54,265 nucleotides of DNA from UBA4466 sp963925035 (GTDB lineage Bacteria; Bacteroidota; Bacteroidia; Flavobacteriales_D; Crocinitomicaceae). The stretch lies in contig CAWUSK010000027.1 of NCBI GenBank assembly GCA_963925035.1, positions 1 to 54,265 on the forward strand, written 5' to 3'. This document shows, piece by piece, positions 25,171 to 34,791 of this stretch (the first letter of the stretch is position 1; each line of letters begins with the position of its first letter). A program made the position numbers and the translations under genes. The notes beneath the pieces are model-generated. The model had not been told where the DNA came from, did not search any database, and saw only the letters and a program-made list of their open reading frames with translations.

Positions 25171-26444
25171 TGAGTTCAATTCTATCAGCAACAAGTCACA
25201 TTTCAGAAAAGGTACAACAATCGCTTGTTGAATTGATTGTGTATGTTTCAGAAAAGTCTCCTTTTTACAAGCAGAAATATGCTAATTTAACTCTGAACAT
25301 AAACGACTTGGATCTTTACGAATACAAAAAAATTCCATTTACAACAAAAGAAGATTTAGCGGCGAACGATTTGAATTTTTTATGCGTTCCCAAAAATGAA
25401 ATCGCGGAATACGTAACTACTTCTGGTACAACTGGAAATCCAATTTCTTTATATTTAACCCAACAGGATTTAGAACGTTTAGCAAAGAATGAAAGCGATT
25501 CATTTCAATTAATGGGGCTAGACTCAACTGATTTGTTTCAGCTTTTGACAACGATTGATAAGCAGTTTATGGCTGGTTTAGCGTATTCACTTGGTGTACA
25601 AAAGTTGGGTGCAGGAATGATTCGAATCGGTCCTGGAGTTCCAGAATTACAATGGGATTCAATCCTTAAATACGAGCCAACAGTCCTAATTGCAGTTCCT
25701 TCTTTTATTGTCAATTTACTTGAGTTTGCAAAAGAAAACAACATTGACTTTACGCAAACATCTGTAAAATCGATTGTATGCATTGGTGAGCCAATTAGAA
25801 ATGAAGATTTCACTTACAATATTCTTGGAAAACGAATTACAGAAACCTGGAAGGTCGATTTATACTCAACGTACGCTTCCACAGAAATGGGTGCTGCATT
25901 TTCAGAATGTACAGCACACGAAGGAAATCACTTGAATGAAGAATTGTTGTTTTTAGAAGTCATTAAGGAAGATGGAACAGAAGCAAACGATCAAGAATCG
26001 GGTGAAATTGTTGTTACGACATTAGGCGCAACAGGATCTCCATTGGTTCGTTACAAAACTGGAGACATTGCAAAAGTTTACCGTACTATATGCAAATGTG
26101 GCAGAACCTCTCCACGGTTAGGTCCAATTTTAGGGCGTAAAAACCAAATGATTAAGTTCAAAGGAACGACAATTTACCCGAAAGCAATTTTTGAAATGCT
26201 GGATCAATTTGTAGAAATTTCGTGTTACAAGATTATCGTCGGTAAGGACGAGCTAAACAATGATGAAATAACAATTTTACTTGAAGATAAAATTGAATCT
26301 ACCTCTGTATTTTTGTCGATTTTGGATCAATGTAAATCTAAGTTGCGCGTGGTACCGAAATTTGAATTTTTAGAATCGAATACGCTGAGAAGCATGGTTT
26401 ACAAAAAGAATTTAAGGAAGCCAGAGAAAATTAAATTTATTTAA
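25170..26444 (+). CDS. PaaK-like acid-CoA ligase / adenylate-forming enzyme
   Basis: A 424-residue ANL-superfamily enzyme of the phenylacetate-CoA ligase/coenzyme F390 synthetase branch. The P-loop-like motif is TTSGTTGNPI (about residues 84-93), followed by YSTYASTEMG and the hinge motif RYKTGDIAKV, then CKCGRTSPRLGPILGR as in PaaK proteins, and a small C-terminal domain. It would activate an aromatic acid as acyl-AMP for transfer to CoA or an ACP. With a tyrosine ammonia-lyase in the same locus, coumarate is the obvious candidate. The start overlaps the C45 gene; the end is only 2 bases from the end of the convergent flavoprotein gene. Confidence 0.88.
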   Translation: MSSILSATSHISEKVQQSLVELIVYVSEKSPFYKQKYANLTLNINDLDLYEYKKIPFTTKEDLAANDLNFLCVPKNEIAEYVTTSGTTGNPISLYLTQQDLERLAKNESDSFQLMGLDSTDLFQLLTTIDKQFMAGLAYSLGVQKLGAGMIRIGPGVPELQWDSILKYEPTVLIAVPSFIVNLLEFAKENNIDFTQTSVKSIVCIGEPIRNEDFTYNILGKRITETWKVDLYSTYASTEMGAAFSECTAHEGNHLNEELLFLEVIKEDGTEANDQESGEIVVTTLGATGSPLVRYKTGDIAKVYRTICKCGRTSPRLGPILGRKNQMIKFKGTTIYPKAIFEMLDQFVEISCYKIIVGKDELNNDEITILLEDKIESTSVFLSILDQCKSKLRVVPKFEFLESNTLRSMVYKKNLRKPEKIKFI

Positions 26445-26446
26445 GC

Positions 26447-27688
26447 CTACTTCATTGCCGCTTCATTCGTAATTCGAATGACCTTCGCCAAAGTTGTCAA
26501 AACAGTCTTGTGTTTTCTCGCAAATGGATTGGTTTCGTCCCAGACATAACCTGCCAAAACAGAACAAATTTGTTTTTTAAATTCAAAATTTCCTTCTTCA
26601 ACAAAAAAGATGGTGTGTAAATCTCCTGAATACCAAGCTTCTACATAACTTCTAAACACGTTTACACCGTATTTAACGACTTTTTCGTAATCATTTTCCC
26701 AATCAACACTTTCACCGTTCAATTGTTTAATAACCAACTCAGCAGCTTTGTATCCAGATGTAATAGCTAAGGTAACTCCTGAGCTAAAAACTGGATCTAA
26801 GAATTCTGTGCTGTTTCCACACAATACAAATCCTTCACCGTACATTTTCTCAACCGAAACTGCATAGTTTAATATTTGTCGCGGTTCAAAAATATATTCA
26901 ACTTCTTTGAAGCGGTCATTCAATCCAGGAAAATCGTTTACCATTACCCTGAATTTTGCTCCATCGTTTTCTCCAAACTCTTTCACTAAATCAGCATCAC
27001 CGACAACACCAACAGAACATGTTCTATCAGAAAAAGGAATACACCAAATCCACGCTTTATTGTCGTTGAAATCGTAAATAAATATGTTTTCACTTGCCTT
27101 ATTAGAACGTTTTTCGTCCATGACATGCGAGAAAATAGCGCCTCTCGGAGCCGAGTCAGAATCCTTCTCAAGGTTAAACATGCGAGGTAAAACCCGTCCG
27201 TAACCACTCGCATCAATGACAAAGTCGCACGTAACTGTCTTTTCTTCCCCGTTCGCTAGAGTATAAGTGACTGTTTGTTGATTTTTGCTTGTTACTACAT
27301 TGGTAACTGTAGCGTTGAACAAAACCTTTGCCCCTTTACTCTCAACTTCTTTAATTAAAGTATGGTCAAAATCGGCTCTTTTAACTTGGTAAGCAAAGTC
27401 CCAACCCTCTGAAAATCGATCCTTGAAAAAGAAATCACAAATTTTATTGTCGTGATAAAATGCGACACCCGTTTTTAGTTGAAAGTTCTGAGTCTCAACT
27501 GCCTTAAGCAAACCAGCTTTCTCCAGATAATCCATACTCTGAGGCAACAAGCTTTCTCCAATTACAAATCGTGGAAATTCAGTTTTTTCAAGTACAAGTA
27601 CCGATAATCTATCTTGCAGTAAACGAGCTGCAGCAATTGATCCAGCTGGGCCAGCGCCTATTATGACAACATCAAAGTCTTTTTTCAT
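26447..27688 (-). CDS. Flavin-dependent halogenase/monooxygenase-like protein
   Basis: A 413-residue single-component-type FAD protein: GAGPAGS dinucleotide-binding motif (residues 11-17), GESLLP (44-49) and VIDASGYG (157-164). Halogenase hallmarks are visible: W-I-W-C-I-P at 213-218 (the WxWxIP motif), F-L-D-P-V-F-S-S-G at 296-304 (the FxxPxxSxG motif), and Lys72 in LKTGVAF near the position of the catalytic lysine of PltA/PrnA-type enzymes. Chlorinated flexirubins are known, so tailoring of the aryl ring fits. Geranylgeranyl-reductase-like or hydroxylase roles remain possible. Its ATG overlaps the stop of the CrtI-like gene by one base (TAATG), last gene of the minus-strand operon. Confidence 0.75.
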   Translation of the reverse strand: MKKDFDVVIIGAGPAGSIAAARLLQDRLSVLVLEKTEFPRFVIGESLLPQSMDYLEKAGLLKAVETQNFQLKTGVAFYHDNKICDFFFKDRFSEGWDFAYQVKRADFDHTLIKEVESKGAKVLFNATVTNVVTSKNQQTVTYTLANGEEKTVTCDFVIDASGYGRVLPRMFNLEKDSDSAPRGAIFSHVMDEKRSNKASENIFIYDFNDNKAWIWCIPFSDRTCSVGVVGDADLVKEFGENDGAKFRVMVNDFPGLNDRFKEVEYIFEPRQILNYAVSVEKMYGEGFVLCGNSTEFLDPVFSSGVTLAITSGYKAAELVIKQLNGESVDWENDYEKVVKYGVNVFRSYVEAWYSGDLHTIFFVEEGNFEFKKQICSVLAGYVWDETNPFARKHKTVLTTLAKVIRITNEAAMK

Positions 27689-29220
27689 TAAGCGGTTCTT
27701 ATTTTTTCAATCAACTCTTTATCGTCTACAAAATTAAAACAAGTTACTAAAGCACCAATAGATGCTCCCAAAATTCCATGAAAAACTAAATTCTGTCCTG
27801 TCATAAACAGATTTGGAATCTTTGTTCTTGCATTAATTTTTGAAAAACCGATGGTATTCACGTCTTTCTCTATTCCGTACAACGAACCATCTTTTGTCCC
27901 GATATAATCTCTATACGTCAATGGCGTAGAACTGTATACTCCAATAATAGACTCGCGAATTGTTGGGTAAATCTCCTCCAATCGCTGAATTATTTTTTCT
28001 TGTTTTTCTTCTTTAAATTTCTGATACGCCTCTTCTCGTTCTTCAGCCTCAGCTACTGTATTAAAAGACTTTCCCCATTGCTCCACTTCCTTAATATCCA
28101 TGTAGGCCATTGCTGACATTGAATCAGCAAATTCTACTGTAGCTTTTGACGGAGGCGTGCAAATAAACAATGCTTCAGGCCATTCAGCTTGATTGTAATC
28201 AACGGTGTCCCACACATTTTCCTTTGTGTAATTGTAAACATTATGATTCAAATAAGGAAATGAATTTTCCTTGAACGATAAGTACAACATAAATGCTGAA
28301 ACTGTATCGTCCAACATGTCTAAACGCTTTCTGAAGGCAGGACGAAATTTTTCAGCACCAAACATTTGAACTGTTTGTTTTGGATGTGCATTTGATATAA
28401 AATTCTTCGCATAAAAAACGTCTCCACTTTTAGTCTTTACACATGACACAAGCTTGTCTTCTTGCTCAGATGAAATCACTTCTTGGTGCTTCAATAATTC
28501 TCCTCCGTGCTCTCTCAATCGTTTTTGAAGTGCAATTGCAATTTGAGAGGAACCGTTCACCATTCTGTAACTTCCTTTTAGATAACTGTTCATTATCAAG
28601 GCAAGTACGAACAGTGGCGTTCTTTTGTAATCTCCAGCGTACAACGGTCCGTTTCCTAAAAATACTGCTTGTAATTTTTTATCCGATGTAATTGAATTGA
28701 CATAATCCCAAGCACTAACTTCAAGTATTTCAGGATCATTGATGTAACTCTTTTTATTACCGTCGAACGTTTCCAAATTGTACAAAGGGAAATAATCGCA
28801 ATATTCCTTTAAAGTTTTACAGAAGTCGTTAATTGCGTCTTTTTCATTCGGAAAATCAAGGTACAAACCTTTTTTGAACTGCTCGTAACCTTGGCCGTGT
28901 TTGAAAGTTGAGCCGTCTTGCAATCGAATTAAATCGTAACACTCTTCATCCAAACGTTGCATGTTTAAATCGTTTAGAATGTTGACGTATTTAAAAATTT
29001 GATATAAATTTTCTCCTTCATCTAAACTTCCAATATAGTGGACTCCAGTATCAAAAACACGTTTATCGCGACTGAACACCTGAAGATTTCCACCAATTTG
29101 ATGATTCTTTTCCAGCACTAAAACAGAATGCCCTTCCATTGCCAAAATCACGGATGAAATCAATCCACCAATTCCGCTTCCGACAATAATAAAGTCATAT
29201 AATTTCTGTTCTTTGCTCAT
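27688..29220 (-). CDS. CrtI-like NAD(P)/FAD-dependent oxidoreductase (1)
   Basis: A 510-residue flavoprotein of the phytoene-desaturase/retinol-saturase family. The dinucleotide-binding motif is VGSGIGGLISSVILAMEGHSV (about residues 13-33, ending VLEKN), followed by GGNLQVFSRDKRVFDTGVHYIG, and the C-terminal FAD segment PNLFMTGQNLVFHGILGASIG. Members act on polyenes or on hydrophobic ring systems. Here it probably modifies the polyene or aryl head group; direction and substrate are unknown. It lies directly between the MMPL fusion (adjacent, no gap) and the halogenase-like gene, in an overlapping operon. Confidence 0.85.
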   Translation of the reverse strand: MSKEQKLYDFIIVGSGIGGLISSVILAMEGHSVLVLEKNHQIGGNLQVFSRDKRVFDTGVHYIGSLDEGENLYQIFKYVNILNDLNMQRLDEECYDLIRLQDGSTFKHGQGYEQFKKGLYLDFPNEKDAINDFCKTLKEYCDYFPLYNLETFDGNKKSYINDPEILEVSAWDYVNSITSDKKLQAVFLGNGPLYAGDYKRTPLFVLALIMNSYLKGSYRMVNGSSQIAIALQKRLREHGGELLKHQEVISSEQEDKLVSCVKTKSGDVFYAKNFISNAHPKQTVQMFGAEKFRPAFRKRLDMLDDTVSAFMLYLSFKENSFPYLNHNVYNYTKENVWDTVDYNQAEWPEALFICTPPSKATVEFADSMSAMAYMDIKEVEQWGKSFNTVAEAEEREEAYQKFKEEKQEKIIQRLEEIYPTIRESIIGVYSSTPLTYRDYIGTKDGSLYGIEKDVNTIGFSKINARTKIPNLFMTGQNLVFHGILGASIGALVTCFNFVDDKELIEKIRTA

Positions 29221-32200
29221 TTATTTTTCAATGATAAAAAGCACATTCGAGGTTTTTTTAGATTGCTCAACAATCTGACATTTCAGTTTGTGCTGTTCAG
29301 CGAATTTAAAAATATCTTCTGAGGAAAAAAAGGACAATTGATTTGTGGTTTTATTAAAGTTCACAATCTTGGTAGAATAACGCTCTGTCTTTTGCGTAAC
29401 AGCATGTCTTTGACTGTCATCTGTTATTCCATCACGAATAAACAAAATACCATTTTCGTTCAATGCACTTACCGCTCTCTCTAGTAATTCGAATTGTTCT
29501 TCGCGTTTTAAATAATGTAAGACATCATTGAAGAAAATAACATCTGCATTCTTCAAATTTGCATCACGGGCATCATTCACTTCAAATGAAAGCACTTCCG
29601 TTTTATCGTATCCATTGCTTGCAATTGCAATTTTATCCTCGTCGTAATCAATCCCAATTATTTCGCGATTTAAATTTCTGTAGTGTAAGAAATAACCCAA
29701 ATAACCGTATCCACAACCAATATCAATGATCTTTTTACGGTCTCCAATTTTAGAATCGTAATATTCAAAATTCGCTGTTTCGAAGCGCATTTTAATACGC
29801 ACATACCATTCGAGGATTGGACCTTTGTAGATATAGTTGTAGATAATCCGTTTTCGTAAAAAGTTCGCTGTATTTTCCTCTTGTCGCGATATAATCAATT
29901 CTTTTCGCATGATGGCAACGACTTCTTTCGTTAGTTCCCCGAAACGTTTTTGGTACAATTCGTCCGTGGTTTTAATTCTGTCCAATGCTTTTAAAACCAA
30001 GTAACCAGATTTTATTATCAAGTCGTTTTTCGGATTCACATAATTTGCTCCAGTAATTAATATCGGTTGAATGTCCAATTCCATTTCTTTAGCCAAGTAG
30101 AATGCACCTTTGTGGAAACGACGAATTTCACCATCCAGACTTCGTGTTCCTTCAGGGAAAATAACAATTGAATATCCTTCATGAACTCTGCGCTTGATAT
30201 TTTTTAAATTATATTCAGCACCTTCAGCGATATACAAATAACCACAATAGCGAATGAAAAGTCCGAAAAATGGCGAATAATACACCCATTTTTTCACCAT
30301 AATTATAATCTTCGGATTCAACGAAATCATCATCAAAATATCTAAAAACGAACTGTGATTTGGGACAATAATAGAAGGTTTCGAAAAATCCAATTTTTCA
30401 GCGTTACGTATTTCTTTTCTGATATGTACTCCTAGATACAAGGTAGATTTCGCAAGTTTGGATAAACAATAATTTAGGATAGAACGCTTACGTGAAGATT
30501 CAATAGGAATAGGAAGCAATAATCCCAATAACACATTTAAAACTAAGCATCCAAGAAAGAAGTAGGAGAATAAAACGATACTGAATAACAATCCAAAGAA
30601 AGTCATTGGAGAACGTTTTTTCGCTGTTCGATTTGTTACAAAATAACGAAACAACGCTGGCTGAACAACTAAGGTTACGAGCATAATACACGATATTCCT
30701 ACAACACTAATAATTGCAATTGAATGAATTGCTGGGTGTTTCGCAAAATAAAGTGCACCAGTTCCAATGATCGTCGTAATTCCAGACAAAACAATTGCTG
30801 ATTTATATGCACCAAGCGCTTTAGATTTTGTTTTGTACTGTTGAATTAATCCATCGGTTACAAAAATGCTGAAATCGTCTCCAAGCCCAAAAATAAATGT
30901 CGCTACGATGATATTTACAAAGTTGAATTGAATGTCAAAATAATTCGAAATCCCGATGATAAAAATCCAACTGACCACCATTGGAAAGAAGGAGAAAAGG
31001 GCTAACTCTATTCTTCCGTAGATTACCAAAAGTGAAATAAAAACCAATAAAGAAGAGAAGATAAGCAGGTAATTGAAATCAGCCTGAACCGACAGCATTA
31101 AAGTATTCGCCATTTCTGAAACATCAAAAATGTACACTTCTGGATGTGCTGCTATGGCAGATTTAAGCGCATCTAAATCTTCGCGGTTAACGACAACACT
31201 TGTAATTATGTGAAACCCTTCCTTATCGCGGTAAGTTAACTTTGAAAGCCCAAGATCATCTACCAAAGCGTTTTCGCCTGATCTTGCATTTGTCGGTTGA
31301 ATCCAATTTGAAAAAGGTTCAAAGGCTTCTGGTGAAAAATCATATTGTGCAGCTTCTGCTTGAATAGTTGAAACTGTTTGATTTCCGTTTTCTTTCCAAA
31401 ATGAATTCCATTTATCGAAACGTTCCTGCTGAATTTTTTCAGGAATTTGATACGGTGCAATAGAAACTAATTCCTTCAATCCATGTTTCGATCGAAAAGC
31501 ATCCAATGTCTCATACAACTCAAAATTGGAAGTCAATACTTTGTCCTCTGAACCTGAAACAAACAAATGAATTTTCTTTTCATTTTTAGGATTGATTCCT
31601 GTGAAAAACTCCTCCTTTTGAACCAACTCATCTGTATGATAACTCAAATGGTTCAAATCGCCGTCAAATTGAAAGTTCGTCCCTGTAAATAAGAACATTA
31701 CTGCACAACCTAGGATTGCAAATATCCCTAATCGAGTGACCAATTTTGGAACGTTAAAAGTTTTCTTAATAATCCTTTCTTTGGGTTTGAATCGCGTGAA
31801 ATGTAATAAGGACGGTAAAAGAAGTAGGGTAAATAATGCCGCAGATGTCAATGTTACCAGCGCGATCAATCCGAAATTTTGAAGAACGACAGAGTCCGTG
31901 AAAAGCAAGGCTGCAAATGCCGCAACGGTTGTAAAACTGCCAACCAACATAGGAGAACTCAATTCTTTTACCGATTGAATTAGTTTTCCAGAATGAATGT
32001 AATGCGTAAAAAAGTGAAAGGAATAATCCAGTACAATTCCCAATAAAACTGCTGATGTAGCAATTGAGATGGCAGAAATTTCTGGATGAACATAACCAAC
32101 AACTCCCAATCCAACAAATCCTGCAAATAAGGCAGGAAGAATAAAGTAAATTGGTGTTAAAAGACTTCTGTAATAAAGAATAAGCAGCAACAATATCAAT

Positions 32201-33024
32201 CCGACACTCACGTACATCGTTATTGTCGTATCTTTTTTCACCTGTCGTGCATTCTCGTTCGCTATCTGAAATGTTCCGAAATAATCAAAATCTAGGGAAG
32301 CATTCTTTTTAGTCAAACTAGCTTGAACCTTTTCCAATAACTGGTTGAGTTCCTCATTCTTTACATTATCATCTAATTCAAAGTTTAAGACAGCTGTAAA
32401 AATGGCTTTTGATTTATTTCCAGCAAACAAAATACCTTCTTCCACTTCCATGTTACTGGAATCAGATTGAGGATTCATTGTCTTTAATTTACTCCAAGCT
32501 AATCCCAAAGGATCTAGAGCGATAATTTTACGCAGAAAGAATGAGTTTGCTCCACTCAAACGTTGTTCAAGAGACGCCATTCCTTTTGCAATGGAATCGC
32601 TTTTTATTTTGGAACGAAGTTCATCGTAATCCGAAGCTTGAATTAATGCCGGGAAATGGTCGTAAAAATAGTTCAGAACCTCTTCTTCTTGACTTCCACG
32701 AATAACCTTAACATCTTTAATTAAACCGTTTGTTTGCGCGACAACAATTTGTGCAACAGAATCAAGCTGATCCTGCACGTCAAATACATCTCTGTCTTCA
32801 GCATTGATAGAAAATAAAATCTGTTTATTCAGGTTGTTTTTTTGAAGAATCGAATTGAATTCTTGAAACTCTTCGCCTTGAGGAAAGATCGAGTAGATAT
32901 TTTCATCCAGTTTCAAGCGCTTGAACCCGAAAAAAGCAATTGCGATAATTCCGACCAAAACCAGGAGGTAAACCAACAAGTGTTTATTAAAAAAGGCGAC
33001 GATATTTCCGAATAAACCTCCCAC
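29221..33024 (-). CDS. Trifunctional MMPL exporter - lysophospholipid acyltransferase - SAM methyltransferase
   Basis: A 1267-residue fusion. Residues of about 1-800 are an RND/MMPL transporter with two six-helix halves and two periplasmic loops; the membrane Asp motifs are GIVLDYSFHFFTHY (about 330) and FGLGDDFSIFV (about 713). Residues of about 865-1050 form a PlsC-type acyltransferase with NHSSFLD (about 890) and FPEGTRS (about 956). Residues of about 1090-1267 form a class I methyltransferase with IDIGCGYGYLG (about 1099) and FFNDVLHYL. The same three-domain order is known in Bacteroidota pigment loci. The likely role is acylation, methylation and export of the polyene product. The start is GTG and overlaps the upstream TAG by one base. 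No frameshift is visible across the domain joints. Confidence 0.93.
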   Translation of the reverse strand: MGGLFGNIVAFFNKHLLVYLLVLVGIIAIAFFGFKRLKLDENIYSIFPQGEEFQEFNSILQKNNLNKQILFSINAEDRDVFDVQDQLDSVAQIVVAQTNGLIKDVKVIRGSQEEEVLNYFYDHFPALIQASDYDELRSKIKSDSIAKGMASLEQRLSGANSFFLRKIIALDPLGLAWSKLKTMNPQSDSSNMEVEEGILFAGNKSKAIFTAVLNFELDDNVKNEELNQLLEKVQASLTKKNASLDFDYFGTFQIANENARQVKKDTTITMYVSVGLILLLLILYYRSLLTPIYFILPALFAGFVGLGVVGYVHPEISAISIATSAVLLGIVLDYSFHFFTHYIHSGKLIQSVKELSSPMLVGSFTTVAAFAALLFTDSVVLQNFGLIALVTLTSAALFTLLLLPSLLHFTRFKPKERIIKKTFNVPKLVTRLGIFAILGCAVMFLFTGTNFQFDGDLNHLSYHTDELVQKEEFFTGINPKNEKKIHLFVSGSEDKVLTSNFELYETLDAFRSKHGLKELVSIAPYQIPEKIQQERFDKWNSFWKENGNQTVSTIQAEAAQYDFSPEAFEPFSNWIQPTNARSGENALVDDLGLSKLTYRDKEGFHIITSVVVNREDLDALKSAIAAHPEVYIFDVSEMANTLMLSVQADFNYLLIFSSLLVFISLLVIYGRIELALFSFFPMVVSWIFIIGISNYFDIQFNFVNIIVATFIFGLGDDFSIFVTDGLIQQYKTKSKALGAYKSAIVLSGITTIIGTGALYFAKHPAIHSIAIISVVGISCIMLVTLVVQPALFRYFVTNRTAKKRSPMTFFGLLFSIVLFSYFFLGCLVLNVLLGLLLPIPIESSRKRSILNYCLSKLAKSTLYLGVHIRKEIRNAEKLDFSKPSIIVPNHSSFLDILMMISLNPKIIIMVKKWVYYSPFFGLFIRYCGYLYIAEGAEYNLKNIKRRVHEGYSIVIFPEGTRSLDGEIRRFHKGAFYLAKEMELDIQPILITGANYVNPKNDLIIKSGYLVLKALDRIKTTDELYQKRFGELTKEVVAIMRKELIISRQEENTANFLRKRIIYNYIYKGPILEWYVRIKMRFETANFEYYDSKIGDRKKIIDIGCGYGYLGYFLHYRNLNREIIGIDYDEDKIAIASNGYDKTEVLSFEVNDARDANLKNADVIFFNDVLHYLKREEQFELLERAVSALNENGILFIRDGITDDSQRHAVTQKTERYSTKIVNFNKTTNQLSFFSSEDIFKFAEQHKLKCQIVEQSKKTSNVLFIIEK

Positions 33025-34616
33025 TACTCTTTTTCCATTACGTTAACCAACTCTTGGTATGCCTTTTCATTCTGATCTTTCAGTACAATTAATGAAGCAT
33101 TATATGCCGCTTTAGTTGCAATTGGAACTCCTCCTCCCAATTCAGCCCAATGCCCACCAATAATAACATTTTTAATTGGCGTTTTGTAATGCGCCACTTT
33201 AGATTGCATATTGATTCTGCCTGGACGTGTGCCCATCATCGAACCATCACGGTTTTGTGTGTAACGGTAATAAGTAATTGGCGTCGCGACTTCATAAAAA
33301 GCAATTTTCTCTATTAAGTTGGGACACATTTTTTTTACAACGCGATCTAAAATAACTTCAGCGTATTCCTCTTTTAATGCTTTATATTCTTCTGTTCGAA
33401 CAAACTCACCTTTTTCATTTCGAGTTGTTCGCCATTCATTTTCGTAATTAATCCACGCCGGCACGTATAATGTCAACGTTCCTTTATCGGCAGGCGAAAG
33501 CGATTTATCACGAACCGTTGGAGCCAGAACACTTATTGCTGATTTGTGAGGGTCTCCACTGGTATGCTCGTCACGTGTACTAGAATCATTAGTAATAACT
33601 GTCAATTCAGTTCCAAAACCAAGGTTTTCAGCGGGGCAACTCAAAGCGATTGAAATTGTTACTGAACTACTGTATAATTCAGACGTGTCCATTTTATCGG
33701 TAATTGCTTTTGTAAAATCTTTCTTCGGTAGTAAATGCTTATATAATTTTTCAACGTCACATGCCGCAATTAAATGAGTTGCATGCGCTTGGTATTCTTT
33801 ATGACGTTTAATGTATTTTACTCCTTTAAATTCATTGTCTTCAACGATGATCTCTTTCACATCAGAGCTTAGGTTGATTTGAGATCCATTTTCTGTTTTC
33901 AACTTAGTTTCCAGCCAACGAGGGAAAGCTTGACTTCCTCCAATAGGTGGATTTTGATAATCGTTATTATACGCCCAAGCCACAGGGAACAGACAAGAGA
34001 GTAAATCTCTTTCTGAACAAAACAATTGATGTAAATCTGGATTCGAAAAGTACTTTGATAAACCCTTCTTCATTCCCTCCTCTCCGCTATACATAATAAA
34101 GCGAATCATTGGAAAACCAATGGATATTCTTCGAAGGCCATAAGCCATTTTCTCAAAAAAACCGATCGTTTCCGTTGAACGGAATAATTTCGGGAACTTT
34201 TTTGAAATTGCCGCCACCTTCCGTGCATCCTTAAAAAAGCGATTAATACCTTTTTCATCCTCGGGGAAATCAGCAATTAATCGCATTCGCAGTACCTCCG
34301 GATTGTTGGTCAACGAATAATCATGATGATCCCCAATATGACGTTGAATGGTTTTCATTTCAAGTGGACGCGGATAATCCTCTCCGATGTAATTAAACAA
34401 TTTGGAAACTGTTCCTTCTTTCCCACATTGGTTTAACCAGTGAATTGCAGTATCAAAAATGAATTCTTTCCGCTCGAATCCTTGTAAATAACCACCGATT
34501 AAATAATGACGTTCCAACACACAGACCTTAAGTCCCGCCTTAGAAAGTAATGCAGCAGAAGTCAATCCACTAATACCCGCACCAATTATTATTACATCAA
34601 ACTTTTCGATTTCCAT
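33024..34616 (-). CDS. CrtI-like NAD(P)/FAD-dependent oxidoreductase (2)
   Basis: A 530-residue flavoprotein of the phytoene-desaturase family. The nucleotide-binding motif IIIGAGISGLTSAALLSKAG begins about 10 residues from the chosen ATG at 34616, followed by ERHYLIGGYLQGFERKEFIFDTAIHW and a C-terminal GGHWAELGGGVP segment. The frame is open to an ATG at 34697, but a near-consensus -7 box (TACTTTTA, complement of 34641-34648) lies inside that extension, supporting the shorter form. It is first in the minus-strand operon. It is a paralogue of the second CrtI-like gene, so the two may act in sequence or as a complex. Confidence 0.85.
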   Translation of the reverse strand: MEIEKFDVIIIGAGISGLTSAALLSKAGLKVCVLERHYLIGGYLQGFERKEFIFDTAIHWLNQCGKEGTVSKLFNYIGEDYPRPLEMKTIQRHIGDHHDYSLTNNPEVLRMRLIADFPEDEKGINRFFKDARKVAAISKKFPKLFRSTETIGFFEKMAYGLRRISIGFPMIRFIMYSGEEGMKKGLSKYFSNPDLHQLFCSERDLLSCLFPVAWAYNNDYQNPPIGGSQAFPRWLETKLKTENGSQINLSSDVKEIIVEDNEFKGVKYIKRHKEYQAHATHLIAACDVEKLYKHLLPKKDFTKAITDKMDTSELYSSSVTISIALSCPAENLGFGTELTVITNDSSTRDEHTSGDPHKSAISVLAPTVRDKSLSPADKGTLTLYVPAWINYENEWRTTRNEKGEFVRTEEYKALKEEYAEVILDRVVKKMCPNLIEKIAFYEVATPITYYRYTQNRDGSMMGTRPGRINMQSKVAHYKTPIKNVIIGGHWAELGGGVPIATKAAYNASLIVLKDQNEKAYQELVNVMEKE

Positions 34617-34640
34617 GTCTTTACTTCCGATTAAGCCTAG

Positions 34641-34648
34641 TAAAAGTA
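34641..34648 (-). promoter_or_regulatory. Near-consensus -7 box of the minus-strand pigment operon (TACTTTTA)
   Basis: One mismatch to TAnnTTTG, 24 bases before the ATG at 34616. It helps decide the start of the CrtI-like gene. Confidence 0.35.
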
Positions 34649-34720
34649 AAAAAATCGACCTTAATTCAACTATATTATTTGATACTTCAATGTTCAATAA
34701 GGTGATACGCTTTATTTTTA

Positions 34721-34728
34721 TAATTTTG
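34721..34728 (+). promoter_or_regulatory. -7 promoter box of the O-methyltransferase gene (TAATTTTG)
   Basis: A perfect TAnnTTTG match in the divergent gap, 63 bases before the ATG at 34792. Confidence 0.5.
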
Positions 34729-34791
34729 AAAAACTTTTAACTAAAATTCTTTGGAACAAGTAAAACCCATTGAATTATTAATCAAAATAGA

